Below, in pieces: positions 15,000-23,060 of a stretch of 64,000 nucleotides of DNA. The stretch spans positions 124,001-188,000 of the forward strand of contig NZ_JABKKG010000004.1 in NCBI RefSeq assembly GCF_013166595.1, given 5' to 3'. The stretch is from Palleniella intestinalis. Lineage in GTDB: Bacteria > Bacteroidota > Bacteroidia > Bacteroidales > Bacteroidaceae. Numbering within the stretch: position 1 is the stretch's first letter; every line of letters begins with the position of its first letter. Both the position numbers and the translations under genes were made by a program. The notes beneath the pieces are model-generated. The model saw only the letters and a list, made by a program, of their open reading frames with translations. It had not been told where the DNA came from and ran no database searches.

Positions 15000-16135
15000 T
15001 ACAAAAAGAATTGACTTATTGGATTACACTTGCGTTAATACCTAAAATGTGGACAAAACGCAAGAATGAGATATATGTAAACTGTTATACACACAAACCT
15101 CAGATATCAATAATCGAATTGTTTGAAGAGTCTTCAAATTGGGATGTTATAGGGCTGAATGAGGAGGAAAAAGAACAATTTAATGAAGCACGAAAACAGT
15201 TGTCTAACAACTCTTTTCTTGTTGAGGAGATGATTGCTCAGGGGTATGATATTTTGCCTATCACTCATGGAGAATATCCTAAACTATTGAAGGAAAATCT
15301 GAAGTATAATGCCCCTACGGTGATATACTCAAAAGGTAATAAGGCTTTACTGAACGATGCTTCAATTGCAATCGTAGGATCAAGAAACGCAGATTCAGTA
15401 TCTCTTTCCTTTACTGATAATATAGCAAAGAAGGCTGTGACAGAAAATAAGGTGGTTGTTAGTGGTTTTGCAAAGGGGGTTGACAGACAAGCTTTAGATT
15501 CCGCTGTCGGAGCAGAGGGAAAGAGCATAATTGTTTTACCGCAAGGTATAATGACGTTTGTTTCAGGTTTTAAGCAGTATTTTAAGCATATAGCACAAGG
15601 AAGAATTCTTGTTATGAGTACTTTTGCACCAAAAGCACCTTGGTCAGTGGAATTTGCAATGGCTCGTAACCCTATCATCTATGGAATGGCATCAGAAATT
15701 TTTGTAGCACAAAGTGATGACAAAGGTGGTACTTGGTCTGGCGTTATTGCTGGGCTTCGAAAAGAATGTCCTATCTTCGTAAGATACCCGGAGAAAAAAG
15801 AAAAAAACGCAAATCTGCAACTCATTCAAAAAGGAGCCAAAGCTATCGATATAAAAGGAAATATATTGAAACCAGATCCTGAAGAATTGAAGACGCCAGA
15901 TCAACAGCAAAAGGAAAAGTTAGATATGGACATACTGTCTATTCTTAATAGTGTAGAACGTATCTCAGCAAAAGATATTGTTGGACGTTTGAACATTGAC
16001 TGGAAAGATGACAAGATGAAACGCTATCTTGGCGGTTTAGAACAAGTGAAAAGAAAGAAAATAGGACGTTATGTGTATTTCTATGTGAAGAAAGAACATC
16101 AAAAAGACCTGTTTTCTGACATAGATATTGATTGA
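14996..16135 (+). CDS. DprA/Smf-like Rossmann-fold protein
   Basis: A 379-residue protein with a DprA core: IAIVGSRN (124-131), VVSGFAKGVDRQALDSAV (154-171), a IIVLPQGI strand and RNPIIYGMAS, matching the family GSR, SGxAxGxD and RNRxIxG motifs. Residues about 308-365 form a winged-helix-like tail (LDMDILSILN...ISAKDIVGRLNID), the position of DprA_C. The N-terminal 110 residues are helical. DprA loads RecA on incoming single-stranded DNA in transformation; the fold belongs to the SLOG group, whose members can also bind nucleotides. The start at 14996 overlaps the upstream stop (ATGA), implying translational coupling to the helicase-PRTase. AT-rich codon use points to acquisition from outside. 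Confidence 0.85.
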   Translation: MIQKELTYWITLALIPKMWTKRKNEIYVNCYTHKPQISIIELFEESSNWDVIGLNEEEKEQFNEARKQLSNNSFLVEEMIAQGYDILPITHGEYPKLLKENLKYNAPTVIYSKGNKALLNDASIAIVGSRNADSVSLSFTDNIAKKAVTENKVVVSGFAKGVDRQALDSAVGAEGKSIIVLPQGIMTFVSGFKQYFKHIAQGRILVMSTFAPKAPWSVEFAMARNPIIYGMASEIFVAQSDDKGGTWSGVIAGLRKECPIFVRYPEKKEKNANLQLIQKGAKAIDIKGNILKPDPEELKTPDQQQKEKLDMDILSILNSVERISAKDIVGRLNIDWKDDKMKRYLGGLEQVKRKKIGRYVYFYVKKEHQKDLFSDIDID

Positions 16136-16376
16136 ATTAAGCATACATATGCCAATGAATGGACTTAAGTGATAAATAACGTGAGTGCGATTGAATTTCA
16201 ATTGTTTAAGAATTTGATTGAAAATAATAGTAACTTTATCAAAGGTCGTGTTATTAGTTCTTCAAAAGATGTTCGATAAGTATCAGTTGAAATCGTTGTT
16301 TTCGAAAAAAAAGTATTATTTATCCGATAGGATTTGTATGCTTTGACATGGTGCCCCCATTTGTACCCCAATAAAA

Positions 16377-16408
16377 TTTGGAATCGCTTGTGGAATGTCG
16401 TACCTTTG
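16377..16408 (+). promoter_or_regulatory. Strong orphan Bacteroidetes promoter
   Basis: TTTG (16377-16380), 20 bases, then TACCTTTG (16401-16408) is a full match to the -33/-7 pattern. The transcript would start near 16412 and begin with CACTGTAATC, one arm of a hairpin whose other arm GATTACAGTG (16632-16641) has been separated by the MITE. GTTCTTTGACA, which resembles the boxA of rRNA leaders, follows at 16641. No plus-strand gene follows before the minus-strand tRNA. The rest of 16136-16376 shows nothing. Confidence 0.6.
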
Positions 16409-16427
16409 CGCACTGTAATCGAAACCG

Positions 16428-16635
16428 ATATGGATTTATTACTGTCCGCTAAAACTTGAATGTCCTATTTAATCCTTTTCTTTTCTCGGACAGCCGAGAT
16501 ATTGAATGTGTGAAGACCTTATTGAGGTAAAATCTATAAGAAGAGCCATAAACAGGGAAATAGGGGCTTGTCTAAGCATAAAATCTGTCAGAACAGGACG
16601 TTAATCATGTTTAGCGGACAGTAATAATATGGATT
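16428..16635. repeat. 9-bp target site duplication flanking the MITE
   Basis: ATATGGATT occurs at 16428-16436 and again at 16627-16635, directly abutting the two terminal inverted repeats. Confidence 0.8.
16437..16626. mobile_element. 190-bp MITE-like element with 17-bp terminal inverted repeats
   Basis: The left end TATTACTGTCCGCTAAA (16437-16453) and the right end (16610-16626) are perfect inverted copies. The ends abut the 9-bp duplication ATATGGATT. There is no room for a transposase and no long frame inside, so it is non-autonomous and would depend on a transposase elsewhere that recognises these ends. The 9-bp duplication fits several DDE families, including IS4-like ones. It split a 10-bp hairpin (CACTGTAATC/GATTACAGTG) in the host sequence. 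Confidence 0.8.
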
Positions 16636-16666
16636 ACAGTGTTCTTTGACATGCTTATCATACATG

Positions 16667-16705
16667 AAAAAAAAAGCACCTATGGTATTCCATAAGTGCT
16701 TTTTC
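16667..16705 (-). terminator. Intrinsic terminator of the tRNA gene
   Basis: On the minus strand AAAAGCACTTATGG, loop AATA, CCATAGGTGCTTTT is followed by an unbroken T run (nine T in all). It lies just past the tRNA 3' end, with one G-T pair in the stem. Confidence 0.85.
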
Positions 16706-16711
16706 ATCGTG

Positions 16712-16785
16712 TGGACCAGCCTGGGCTTGAACCAGGGACCTCCAGATTATGAGTCTGTTGCTCTAACCAACTGAGCTACAAGTCC
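16712..16785 (-). tRNA. tRNA with CAT anticodon (Met, or Ile2)
   Basis: On the minus strand a 74-base cloverleaf begins GGACTTGTAGCTCAGTTGG, has anticodon loop CTCATAA with anticodon CAT, T arm CCTGGTTCAAGCCCAGG and acceptor end CTGGTCC plus discriminator A; CCA is not encoded. One T-T mismatch lies in the acceptor stem. It lacks clear initiator features, so it is elongator tRNA-Met or tRNA-Ile with a lysidine-modified CAT; sequence alone does not settle this. Its 3' end faces the AT-rich island, the usual geometry for tRNA-linked islands. Confidence 0.92.
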
Positions 16786-16877
16786 AATGAAAGCCATCGT
16801 TTCAGACGCATCTGAGCAGTGCAGTAAAAACATCGCCGGTGGAGCGGGATGGAAAAGCTGCTGCCTGATTGCGGGTG

Positions 16878-16908
16878 CAAAGGTAGTAAGAATAATTGAA
16901 AAATACAA
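16878..16908 (-). promoter_or_regulatory. Promoter of the tRNA gene
   Basis: On the minus strand TTG, 20 bases and TACCTTTG form a canonical -33/-7 pair 93 bases upstream of the tRNA 5' end. Confidence 0.75.
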
Positions 16909-16982
16909 GAAATGTTTCCTTAAAAAAACATAATAATGGGTGAAAAACATCATTATGGTTCGTTTGTTTGGCATAATTTAGG

Positions 16983-16990
16983 TAAATTTG
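16983..16990 (+). promoter_or_regulatory. -7 promoter box for pnp
   Basis: TAAATTTG matches TAnnTTTG about 145 bases before the pnp start; the -33 element is not at the ideal distance. The long leader would suit post-transcriptional autoregulation known for PNPase in other bacteria. The rest of 16786-17134 shows nothing else. Confidence 0.45.
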
Positions 16991-17134
16991 CAAGGATTTT
17001 TATAAAGGACTTGCTTTATGGAAGCGATGCTGCGGTGACACGGGTGTGGACTCGGCATGTGTTGTTTCCCAAGGTTTTTCCGAGATGTTTTATTTTGGGC
17101 GTAATGCCCGTTAGATGTTTTTTTATTAAAAGAA

Positions 17135-19471
17135 ATGAACGTAATTACAAAGACAGTCTCATTGCCTGACGGACGTCAGATTACTATTGAGACAGGAAAG
17201 TTGGCTAAGCAGGCGGACGGCAGCTGTACGCTCCGTATGGGCAACACGGTCCTCCTTGCTACTGTATGCGCTGCGAAGGATGCAGTGCCCGGAACAGACT
17301 TCATGCCTCTTCAGGTGGAATACCGTGAGCAGTATGCTGCTGCGGGCCGTTTCCCGGGAGGTTTCACAAAGCGTGAGGGTAAGGCGAGTGACGACGAGAT
17401 TCTGACTTGCCGTCTTGTTGACCGCGCTCTCCGTCCACTTTTCCCAAGCGACTACCATGCTGAGGTGTTCGTGAATGTTATCCTCTTCTCCGCTGACGGA
17501 GTAGACCAGCCGGACGCTCTTGCCGGATTTGCGGCATCATGCGCCCTCGCTTGTTCAGACATTCCGTTTGAGTTCCCTATCTCCGAGGTGCGTGTGGCAC
17601 GCATCAACGGCGAGTATGTCATCAACCCGACATTTGCCCAGATGGCTGAGGCTGACATGGACCTCATGGTCGGTGCGACAGCTGACAACATCATGATGGT
17701 GGAGGGTGAGATGAAGGAAGTGCAGGAGGCTGACCTTCTTAACGCGCTCAAGGCAGCCCATGCGGCTATCAAGCCTATGTGCGAGATGCAGTACGAGCTG
17801 ATGAAGGAGCTTGGCACAGACGTCAAGCGCGAGTACTGCCACGAGGTCAACGACGACGAGCTGAAGGAGCAGGTGAAGACAGACTGCTACCAGAAGGCTT
17901 ACGACGTTGTCAAGCAGGCTCTCGAGAAGCACGCACGTGCTGAGGCTTTTGAGCAGATAAAGGAAGAGTTCAAGGAGGCATACGCTGCCGCTCATGCTGA
18001 CCTTACAGAGGACGAGATGGAAGAGAAGTTCGCTCTCGTCGATAAGTACTACCACGATGTGGAGAAGGACGCCATGCGCCGCTGCATCCTTGACGAGGGT
18101 GTTCGTCTCGACGGTCGTAAGACAACAGACATCCGCCCTATATGGTGCGAGGTTTCTCCGCTGCCAATGCCTCACGGCTCCTCTATCTTCACACGTGGCG
18201 AGACACAGTCACTGACAACAGTAACCCTCGGCAACAAGATGGATGAGAAGCTTGTTGACAACGTTCTCGACAAGAGCTACATGCGCTTCCTCCTCCACTA
18301 CAACTTCCCTCCATTCTGTACAGGCGAGGCTAAGCCACAGCGTGGTGTAGGCCGCCGCGAGATTGGTCACGGTCATCTCGCATGGCGCGGATTGAAGGGT
18401 CAGATACCTTCCGACTTCCCTTACACAGTGCGTGTCGTTTCACAGATACTCGAGTCAAACGGTTCTTCATCAATGGCTACAGTCTGCGCAGGCACACTCG
18501 CATTGATGGATGCTGGTGTTCCTATGAAGAAGCCTGTATCAGGCATCGCAATGGGACTTATCAAGAACCCCGGCGAGGACAAGTATGCAGTGCTCTCTGA
18601 CATCCTTGGCGATGAGGACCACCTTGGCGACATGGACTTCAAGACCACAGGTACAAAGGACGGTCTGACAGCCACACAGATGGACATCAAGTGCGACGGA
18701 CTCTCTTACGAGATTCTCGAAAAGGCTCTTGCGCAGGCAAAGGCAGGTCGTGAGCACATACTCAACTGCATCACAGACACAATCGCAGAGCCACGTGCAG
18801 AGATGAAGCCACAGGTTCCACGCATTGTCTCCATCGACATCCCTAAGGAGTTCATCGGTGCTGTGATAGGTCCGGGCGGAAAGATTATCCAGCAGATGCA
18901 GGAAGAGACCAACACAACAATCACCATCGAAGAGGCTGACGGCGTAGGTCACGTACAGGTAAGCGCACCTAACAAGGACTCTATCGATGCGGCACTCGCA
19001 AAGATTAAGGCCATCGTTGCCATTCCAGAGATTGGCGAGGTATATGACGGTACAGTGCGTTCCATCATGCCTTACGGCTGCTTCGTAGAGATCATGCCGG
19101 GCAAGGACGGACTTCTCCACATCTCGGAGATAGACTGGAAGCGTCTTGAGACTGTCGAAGAGGCTGGAATCAAGGAGGGTGACCACATCCAGGTGAAGCT
19201 GATTGACATCGACCAGAAGACCGGCAAGTACAAGCTCTCCCACCGTGTGCTCATCGAAAAGCCGGAGGGATACGTCGAGCGTGAGCGCCGTCCGCGCCCT
19301 GAGCGTGGCGAACGCCGCGAGCGTCCACAGCGCGGCGACCGCCCACAGCGTGGTGAGCGCCGTCCACGTCCTTCATTCAACAACAGCGAGGCTGACCGGG
19401 AAGCTCCTGCACAGCCGGCAGTGGAAACTCCAAAGGACTTCACTGATGCGCTTGACAAGTTTGACTTCTAA
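17135..19471 (+). CDS. pnp: Polynucleotide phosphorylase
   Basis: A 778-residue 3'-5' exoribonuclease that degrades RNA by phosphorolysis. Two RNase PH-like domains (residues about 10-230 and 320-560; [34 protein letters not shown] in the first, [19 protein letters not shown] in the second) flank an acidic helical linker. A KH domain ([20 protein letters not shown]) and an S1 domain ([20 protein letters not shown]) follow. The C-terminus adds about 60 residues rich in Arg, Gly, Pro and Glu (repeated [18 protein letters not shown] blocks), beyond the usual 700 or so, probably a disordered RNA-binding tail. A strong terminator follows. Confidence 0.97.
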   Translation: MNVITKTVSLPDGRQITIETGKLAKQADGSCTLRMGNTVLLATVCAAKDAVPGTDFMPLQVEYREQYAAAGRFPGGFTKREGKASDDEILTCRLVDRALRPLFPSDYHAEVFVNVILFSADGVDQPDALAGFAASCALACSDIPFEFPISEVRVARINGEYVINPTFAQMAEADMDLMVGATADNIMMVEGEMKEVQEADLLNALKAAHAAIKPMCEMQYELMKELGTDVKREYCHEVNDDELKEQVKTDCYQKAYDVVKQALEKHARAEAFEQIKEEFKEAYAAAHADLTEDEMEEKFALVDKYYHDVEKDAMRRCILDEGVRLDGRKTTDIRPIWCEVSPLPMPHGSSIFTRGETQSLTTVTLGNKMDEKLVDNVLDKSYMRFLLHYNFPPFCTGEAKPQRGVGRREIGHGHLAWRGLKGQIPSDFPYTVRVVSQILESNGSSSMATVCAGTLALMDAGVPMKKPVSGIAMGLIKNPGEDKYAVLSDILGDEDHLGDMDFKTTGTKDGLTATQMDIKCDGLSYEILEKALAQAKAGREHILNCITDTIAEPRAEMKPQVPRIVSIDIPKEFIGAVIGPGGKIIQQMQEETNTTITIEEADGVGHVQVSAPNKDSIDAALAKIKAIVAIPEIGEVYDGTVRSIMPYGCFVEIMPGKDGLLHISEIDWKRLETVEEAGIKEGDHIQVKLIDIDQKTGKYKLSHRVLIEKPEGYVERERRPRPERGERRERPQRGDRPQRGERRPRPSFNNSEADREAPAQPAVETPKDFTDALDKFDF

Positions 19472-19493
19472 GAAGGAAAACCATAGATAAAGA

Positions 19494-19541
19494 TTCCCAC
19501 CGCTCCACAATAACAAGTGGAGTGGTGGGAATTATTGTTTT
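19494..19541 (+). terminator. Intrinsic terminator after pnp
   Basis: TTCCCACCGCTCCAC, loop AATAACAA and GTGGAGTGGTGGGAA form a 15-bp stem with one G-T pair, followed by TTATTGTTTT, 22 bases past the pnp stop. Confidence 0.9.
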
Positions 19542-19551
19542 AAATAACGTT

Positions 19552-19595
19552 GTGTCAATATTGTCAGTTCTGTCAATAATGACAATATTGACAAT
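19552..19595. repeat. Family A array (A8)
   Basis: Five units (GTCAATATTG, GTCAGTTCTG, GTCAATAATGAC, AATATTGAC) lie between the pnp terminator and the calcium ATPase start, so here the array belongs to the leader of the following gene and not to an operon junction. Confidence 0.8.
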
Positions 19596-19637
19596 TGTGC
19601 CGGTAATGGCAAACTTACAAAAAAACCACCTGCCAAT

Positions 19638-22274
19638 ATGATTTCAGGACTTACCGACCAAGAGGTTTCCGACTCGCGCCGCGAGCATGGATGGAACCTT
19701 CTCACACCTCCCAAGAAGCAGTCCCTTTGGGTGCTCTATCTTGAGAAATACAAAGACCCGATAATAAAGATACTCCTTGTCGCCGCCTGCGTGTCACTCA
19801 TCCTGGCAGTGATAGAGGGCGAGTATATAGAGACCATAGGCATCTTCTTCGCCATCTTCCTCGCCACCACTGTGGGCTTCCTCTTCGAGATGGACGCCGC
19901 ACGGAAATTCGATGTGCTCACACAGCTGAACGAGGAGCAGCAGGTCAAGGTCATACGCAACGGACAAGTGATGCTCATCCCGCGTAAGGAGATTGTCGTG
20001 GGCGACACAGTACTTGTCGAGACTGGCGATGAGATACCCGCCGACGGCGTTCTTAACGAGAGCAACTCGCTCCAGATTGACGAATCGATGCTCACAGGTG
20101 AGCCTATCGCCACAAAAAGCGTGGCAAGCTCCGCGACAGACAGCCACCACGAGACTGCCTACGCTGCCAACTACGTCATGCGTTCGACAATGGTGATGAA
20201 CGGCAGAGGACGTTTTGTTGTCACCGCTGTGGGCGATGCCACCGAAATAGGCAAGGTTGCACGCTCTTCAAGTGAGAAATCCGCCGTGAAGACTCCGTTG
20301 ACTTTGCAGCTTGACCGCCTTGGAAAACTCATCAACAAGTTCGGTTTCTCACTCTCAATCCTCTCCGCCGTGCTCTTCCTCGGCCACGACATCCTTGTCA
20401 ACCCATTGTGGGAAACCTTCGGCAAAGCCGGCGCGGACTACCTCGCCATGGCACATATCGTGCTGAAATACTTCATGATGGCTGTCACACTCATCGTTAT
20501 GGCTGTGCCCGAAGGCCTGCCTATGGCTGTCACCTTGTCACTTGCGCTCAACATGCGGCGCATGCTCAAGAGCAACAACCTTGTCCGCACGCTCCACGCC
20601 TGTGAGACAATGGGCGCGGTGACCGTCATCTGCACCGACAAGACCGGCACACTGACCGAGAACCGCATGACGGTGCAGGAATGCTCCGTGCCTGTCTCCG
20701 GCAAGGAAAGGATGGATGACAGTGTGGTGCAGGAGATATACAAAGGCATAGCCGTCAACACCACCGCCCACCTCGACGGTGCGAAAGGCATAGGTAATCC
20801 GACGGAGGTAGCCCTCCTCCTGTGGCTCAAGGAGCACGGCGTGGATTACCTTGCGCTGCGCCAAGAGGCAGAGATTGTGGAACAGAAGCCTTTCTCCACA
20901 GAGACAAAGCAGATGACCACCATCGTTCGCAATGCCGACGGCACGACACATACCTACGTGAAAGGCGCTCCGGAGATAGTCCTTGCACAATGCGTCATCA
21001 CTCCCGACGCCCTCGCCGAGATACGCAAGACGCTCCTCGGCTACCAGCAGAAGGCCATGCGCACCCTTGCCCTTGCCTGCGACGGCATGCTTCAGGCTGT
21101 GGTGGGCATCTCCGATCCTGTACGCAAGGATGTGCCGGAGGCTGTCAGCCGTTGCCATGATGCAGGCATAGAAGTGAAGATCGTCACCGGCGATGTCGAT
21201 GCCACAGCACGCGAGATAGCACGACAGATAGGTATTCTTGATGCCGACGGCAACGCCGTCCGTGGCGGTTCACTGTCCGTAAAGGCAGGAACTGAGCGTC
21301 TGAGCATAAGCGGCGCAGAGTTTGCTGCCCTTTCTGACGACGAGGCGGCAAAGGTGGCCAAGAGCCTTTGCGTAATGTCCCGTGCCCGTCCTCAGGACAA
21401 GCAGCGCCTTGTACGCCTGCTCCAGCAGCAGGGACAGGTGGTCGCTGTGACAGGCGACGGCACTAACGACGCCCCTGCGCTCAACCATGCCCATGTCGGA
21501 CTGTCGCTCGGCTCAGGCACGAATGTGGCGAAGGAGGCCTCTGACATGACCCTTCTCGACGACTCTTTCGGCAGCATTGCCAACGCCGTCATGTGGGGAC
21601 GCTCCCTGTACCGCAATATCCAGCGCTTCCTCTACTTCCAGCTTGTCGTCAATGTGGCGGCACTCCTGCTTGTCATCGCAGGCTCTCTCGTAGGCACGGA
21701 GATGCCGCTGACGGTGACACAGATATTGTGGGTGAACATCATCATGGACACTTTCGCCGCCCTCGCCCTTGCATCGCTCCCTCCTTCACGTGATGTGATG
21801 AGGGACAAGCCGCGCCGTCAGACAGACTTTATCCTCAATGCGCAGATCGTCAGAGGTATCATCGCCACAGGACTGGTTATGTTTGCCGTGATGTTTGTCT
21901 ATCTCCTCTACTGCGAATACGGGTTTGATCTCTTCGGCGGCGACACCAACCATGCAGGCGTAGACCCTCGCGAGCTGACCCGCTTCTTCACATTCTTCGT
22001 CATGCTCCAATGGTGGAATCTCTTCAACGCTCGCTGCATAGGCTCCGACCGTAGCGCTTTCCGCCGTCTGTGGGCGGCAAGGGGCTTCTTGTTTGTGCTC
22101 CTCGGCATACTCGCAGGCCAGTGGATTATAGTGCAGTATGGCGGTCAGATGTTCCGCTGTGTGCCACTCTCCGCGACCGATTGGGGCATAATCATTGCCG
22201 TCACCTCTCCGGTGCTTTGGGCAGGTGAGATATATCGCCTGACGAAAGGTTATCTTTCGCCAGGCAAAAGGTAA
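19638..22274 (+). CDS. Calcium-translocating P-type ATPase, PMCA type
   Basis: An 878-residue P-type ATPase (P2B group) that pumps Ca2+ out of the cytoplasm. Order of motifs: paired N-terminal membrane helices (ILLVAACVSLILAVIEG), SMLTGEPIATKS in the actuator domain, AVPEGLPMAVTLSLALNMRRM in membrane helix 4 with the calcium-binding Glu, CTDKTGTLTENRMT with the phosphorylated Asp334, VTGDGTNDAPALNHA hinge, and NIIMDTFAALALASLPP in helix 6 with Asn/Asp ligands. The usual TGDN loop reads TGDVDATARE here. The last codons and the stop lie inside the first units of a family C array. Confidence 0.93.
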   Translation: MISGLTDQEVSDSRREHGWNLLTPPKKQSLWVLYLEKYKDPIIKILLVAACVSLILAVIEGEYIETIGIFFAIFLATTVGFLFEMDAARKFDVLTQLNEEQQVKVIRNGQVMLIPRKEIVVGDTVLVETGDEIPADGVLNESNSLQIDESMLTGEPIATKSVASSATDSHHETAYAANYVMRSTMVMNGRGRFVVTAVGDATEIGKVARSSSEKSAVKTPLTLQLDRLGKLINKFGFSLSILSAVLFLGHDILVNPLWETFGKAGADYLAMAHIVLKYFMMAVTLIVMAVPEGLPMAVTLSLALNMRRMLKSNNLVRTLHACETMGAVTVICTDKTGTLTENRMTVQECSVPVSGKERMDDSVVQEIYKGIAVNTTAHLDGAKGIGNPTEVALLLWLKEHGVDYLALRQEAEIVEQKPFSTETKQMTTIVRNADGTTHTYVKGAPEIVLAQCVITPDALAEIRKTLLGYQQKAMRTLALACDGMLQAVVGISDPVRKDVPEAVSRCHDAGIEVKIVTGDVDATAREIARQIGILDADGNAVRGGSLSVKAGTERLSISGAEFAALSDDEAAKVAKSLCVMSRARPQDKQRLVRLLQQQGQVVAVTGDGTNDAPALNHAHVGLSLGSGTNVAKEASDMTLLDDSFGSIANAVMWGRSLYRNIQRFLYFQLVVNVAALLLVIAGSLVGTEMPLTVTQILWVNIIMDTFAALALASLPPSRDVMRDKPRRQTDFILNAQIVRGIIATGLVMFAVMFVYLLYCEYGFDLFGGDTNHAGVDPRELTRFFTFFVMLQWWNLFNARCIGSDRSAFRRLWAARGFLFVLLGILAGQWIIVQYGGQMFRCVPLSATDWGIIIAVTSPVLWAGEIYRLTKGYLSPGKR

Positions 22275-22327
22275 CGGTTGACCGTATAAAAGGTTACTTT
22301 TTACACCGTGAAAGGTAACCTTTTGTT
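22243..22327. repeat. Family C array overlapping the ATPase stop codon (C2)
   Basis: GAAAGGTTATCTTTC, CAAAAGGTAACGG, AAAAGGTTACTTTTT and GAAAGGTAACCTTTTG follow at roughly 21-22-nt steps. The first two units encode the final residues (KGYLSPGKR) and stop of the calcium ATPase, so the array reaches into coding sequence. Confidence 0.75.
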
Positions 22328-22366
22328 TTAGTAATAGTAACCATTTGAAAAACAATATGTTGCATT

Positions 22367-22912
22367 ATGCGAAACGAACAGATGCGATACGCTGCCACGA
22401 TAGGCTTCTTTGACGGTGTCCACCGTGGCCACCGCCATGTCATTGCCCGTCTGAAGGCGTTTGCCGAGGATAGGGGCTTGCACACGCTCCTTGTCACTTT
22501 CAGCAACCATCCCATGGACATCATCCGCCCCGGCAGTGCCCCGGAGCTGCTCCTGCCTTACGATGAGAAGATGAGGCGGTTGCGTGCGACGGGTGTGGAC
22601 AAGGTCATTGCCTATCCTTTTGACAGGGGAATGATGGACATGCCGGCACGGGACTTCATGGAGCATGTGCTCCGTGACGGGCTTGGTGTGCGCCTTCTGA
22701 TGATAGGTTATGATAACCGTTTCGGCAGGCGTGACGCTTCCGAGACCTTCGAGACTTATGTCCGTTACGGCGAAGAGCTGGGCGTCGAGGTCGTGGAAGG
22801 CCCTCGTCCCGAGTTGAGCGGACTGTTTGAGGGGCGTCCTGTCTCCTCCTCGCTACTACGTGAGCTGATTAAGGAGGGCAGGGAAGAGGATGCCCACAGT
22901 CTGATGATGTGA
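22367..22912 (+). CDS. FAD synthetase-like nucleotidyltransferase, lone domain
   Basis: A 181-residue protein matching only the N-terminal FAD-synthetase half of RibF: AATIGFFDGVHRGHRHVI carries the HxGH-type nucleotidyltransferase signature, followed by VTFSNHPMDIIRP, IGYDNRFGRRD and a VSSSLLRELI terminus (family ISST/SR pattern). The riboflavin kinase domain that normally follows is absent, although the gene ends cleanly. It could adenylylate FMN or another phosphate compound. Met6 (MRYAATIGFF) is an alternative start. It is followed by a family B array and the CPBP protease gene. Confidence 0.82.
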   Translation: MRNEQMRYAATIGFFDGVHRGHRHVIARLKAFAEDRGLHTLLVTFSNHPMDIIRPGSAPELLLPYDEKMRRLRATGVDKVIAYPFDRGMMDMPARDFMEHVLRDGLGVRLLMIGYDNRFGRRDASETFETYVRYGEELGVEVVEGPRPELSGLFEGRPVSSSLLRELIKEGREEDAHSLMM

Positions 22913-22932
22913 GGGCTTGGTGACTATAATTC

Positions 22933-23037
22933 TGCATCATGGCGCATCACGTTATATCATGTTGCATCATGGGGTAGCACGTCGCATCATGTTACATCAT
23001 GTCGCATCATGATACATCGTGCCAAACCATGATGCAA
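22933..23037. repeat. Family B array (B2), ten exact 10-nt steps
   Basis: Units GCATCATGGC, GCATCACGTT, ATATCATGTT, GCATCATGGG, GTAGCACGTC, GCATCATGTT, ACATCATGTC, GCATCATGAT, ACATCGTGCC and AAACCATGAT follow without any slip in the 10-nt period. It is the most regular family B array and fills the gap between the FAD-synthetase-like gene and the CPBP gene. Confidence 0.9.
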
Positions 23038-23060
23038 CCCAAATAAAAAAATCCACAACA

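Noticed and set aside
16198..16413. A 71-codon minus-strand frame beyond the DprA-like gene
   Set aside because: It overlaps the orphan promoter, has no start context and no recognisable domain.
12476..16785. Integrase-mediated att site at the tRNA
   Set aside because: No second copy of the tRNA 3' end is visible near the left edge at 12476 and no integrase gene is present, so tRNA-targeted integration cannot be claimed.
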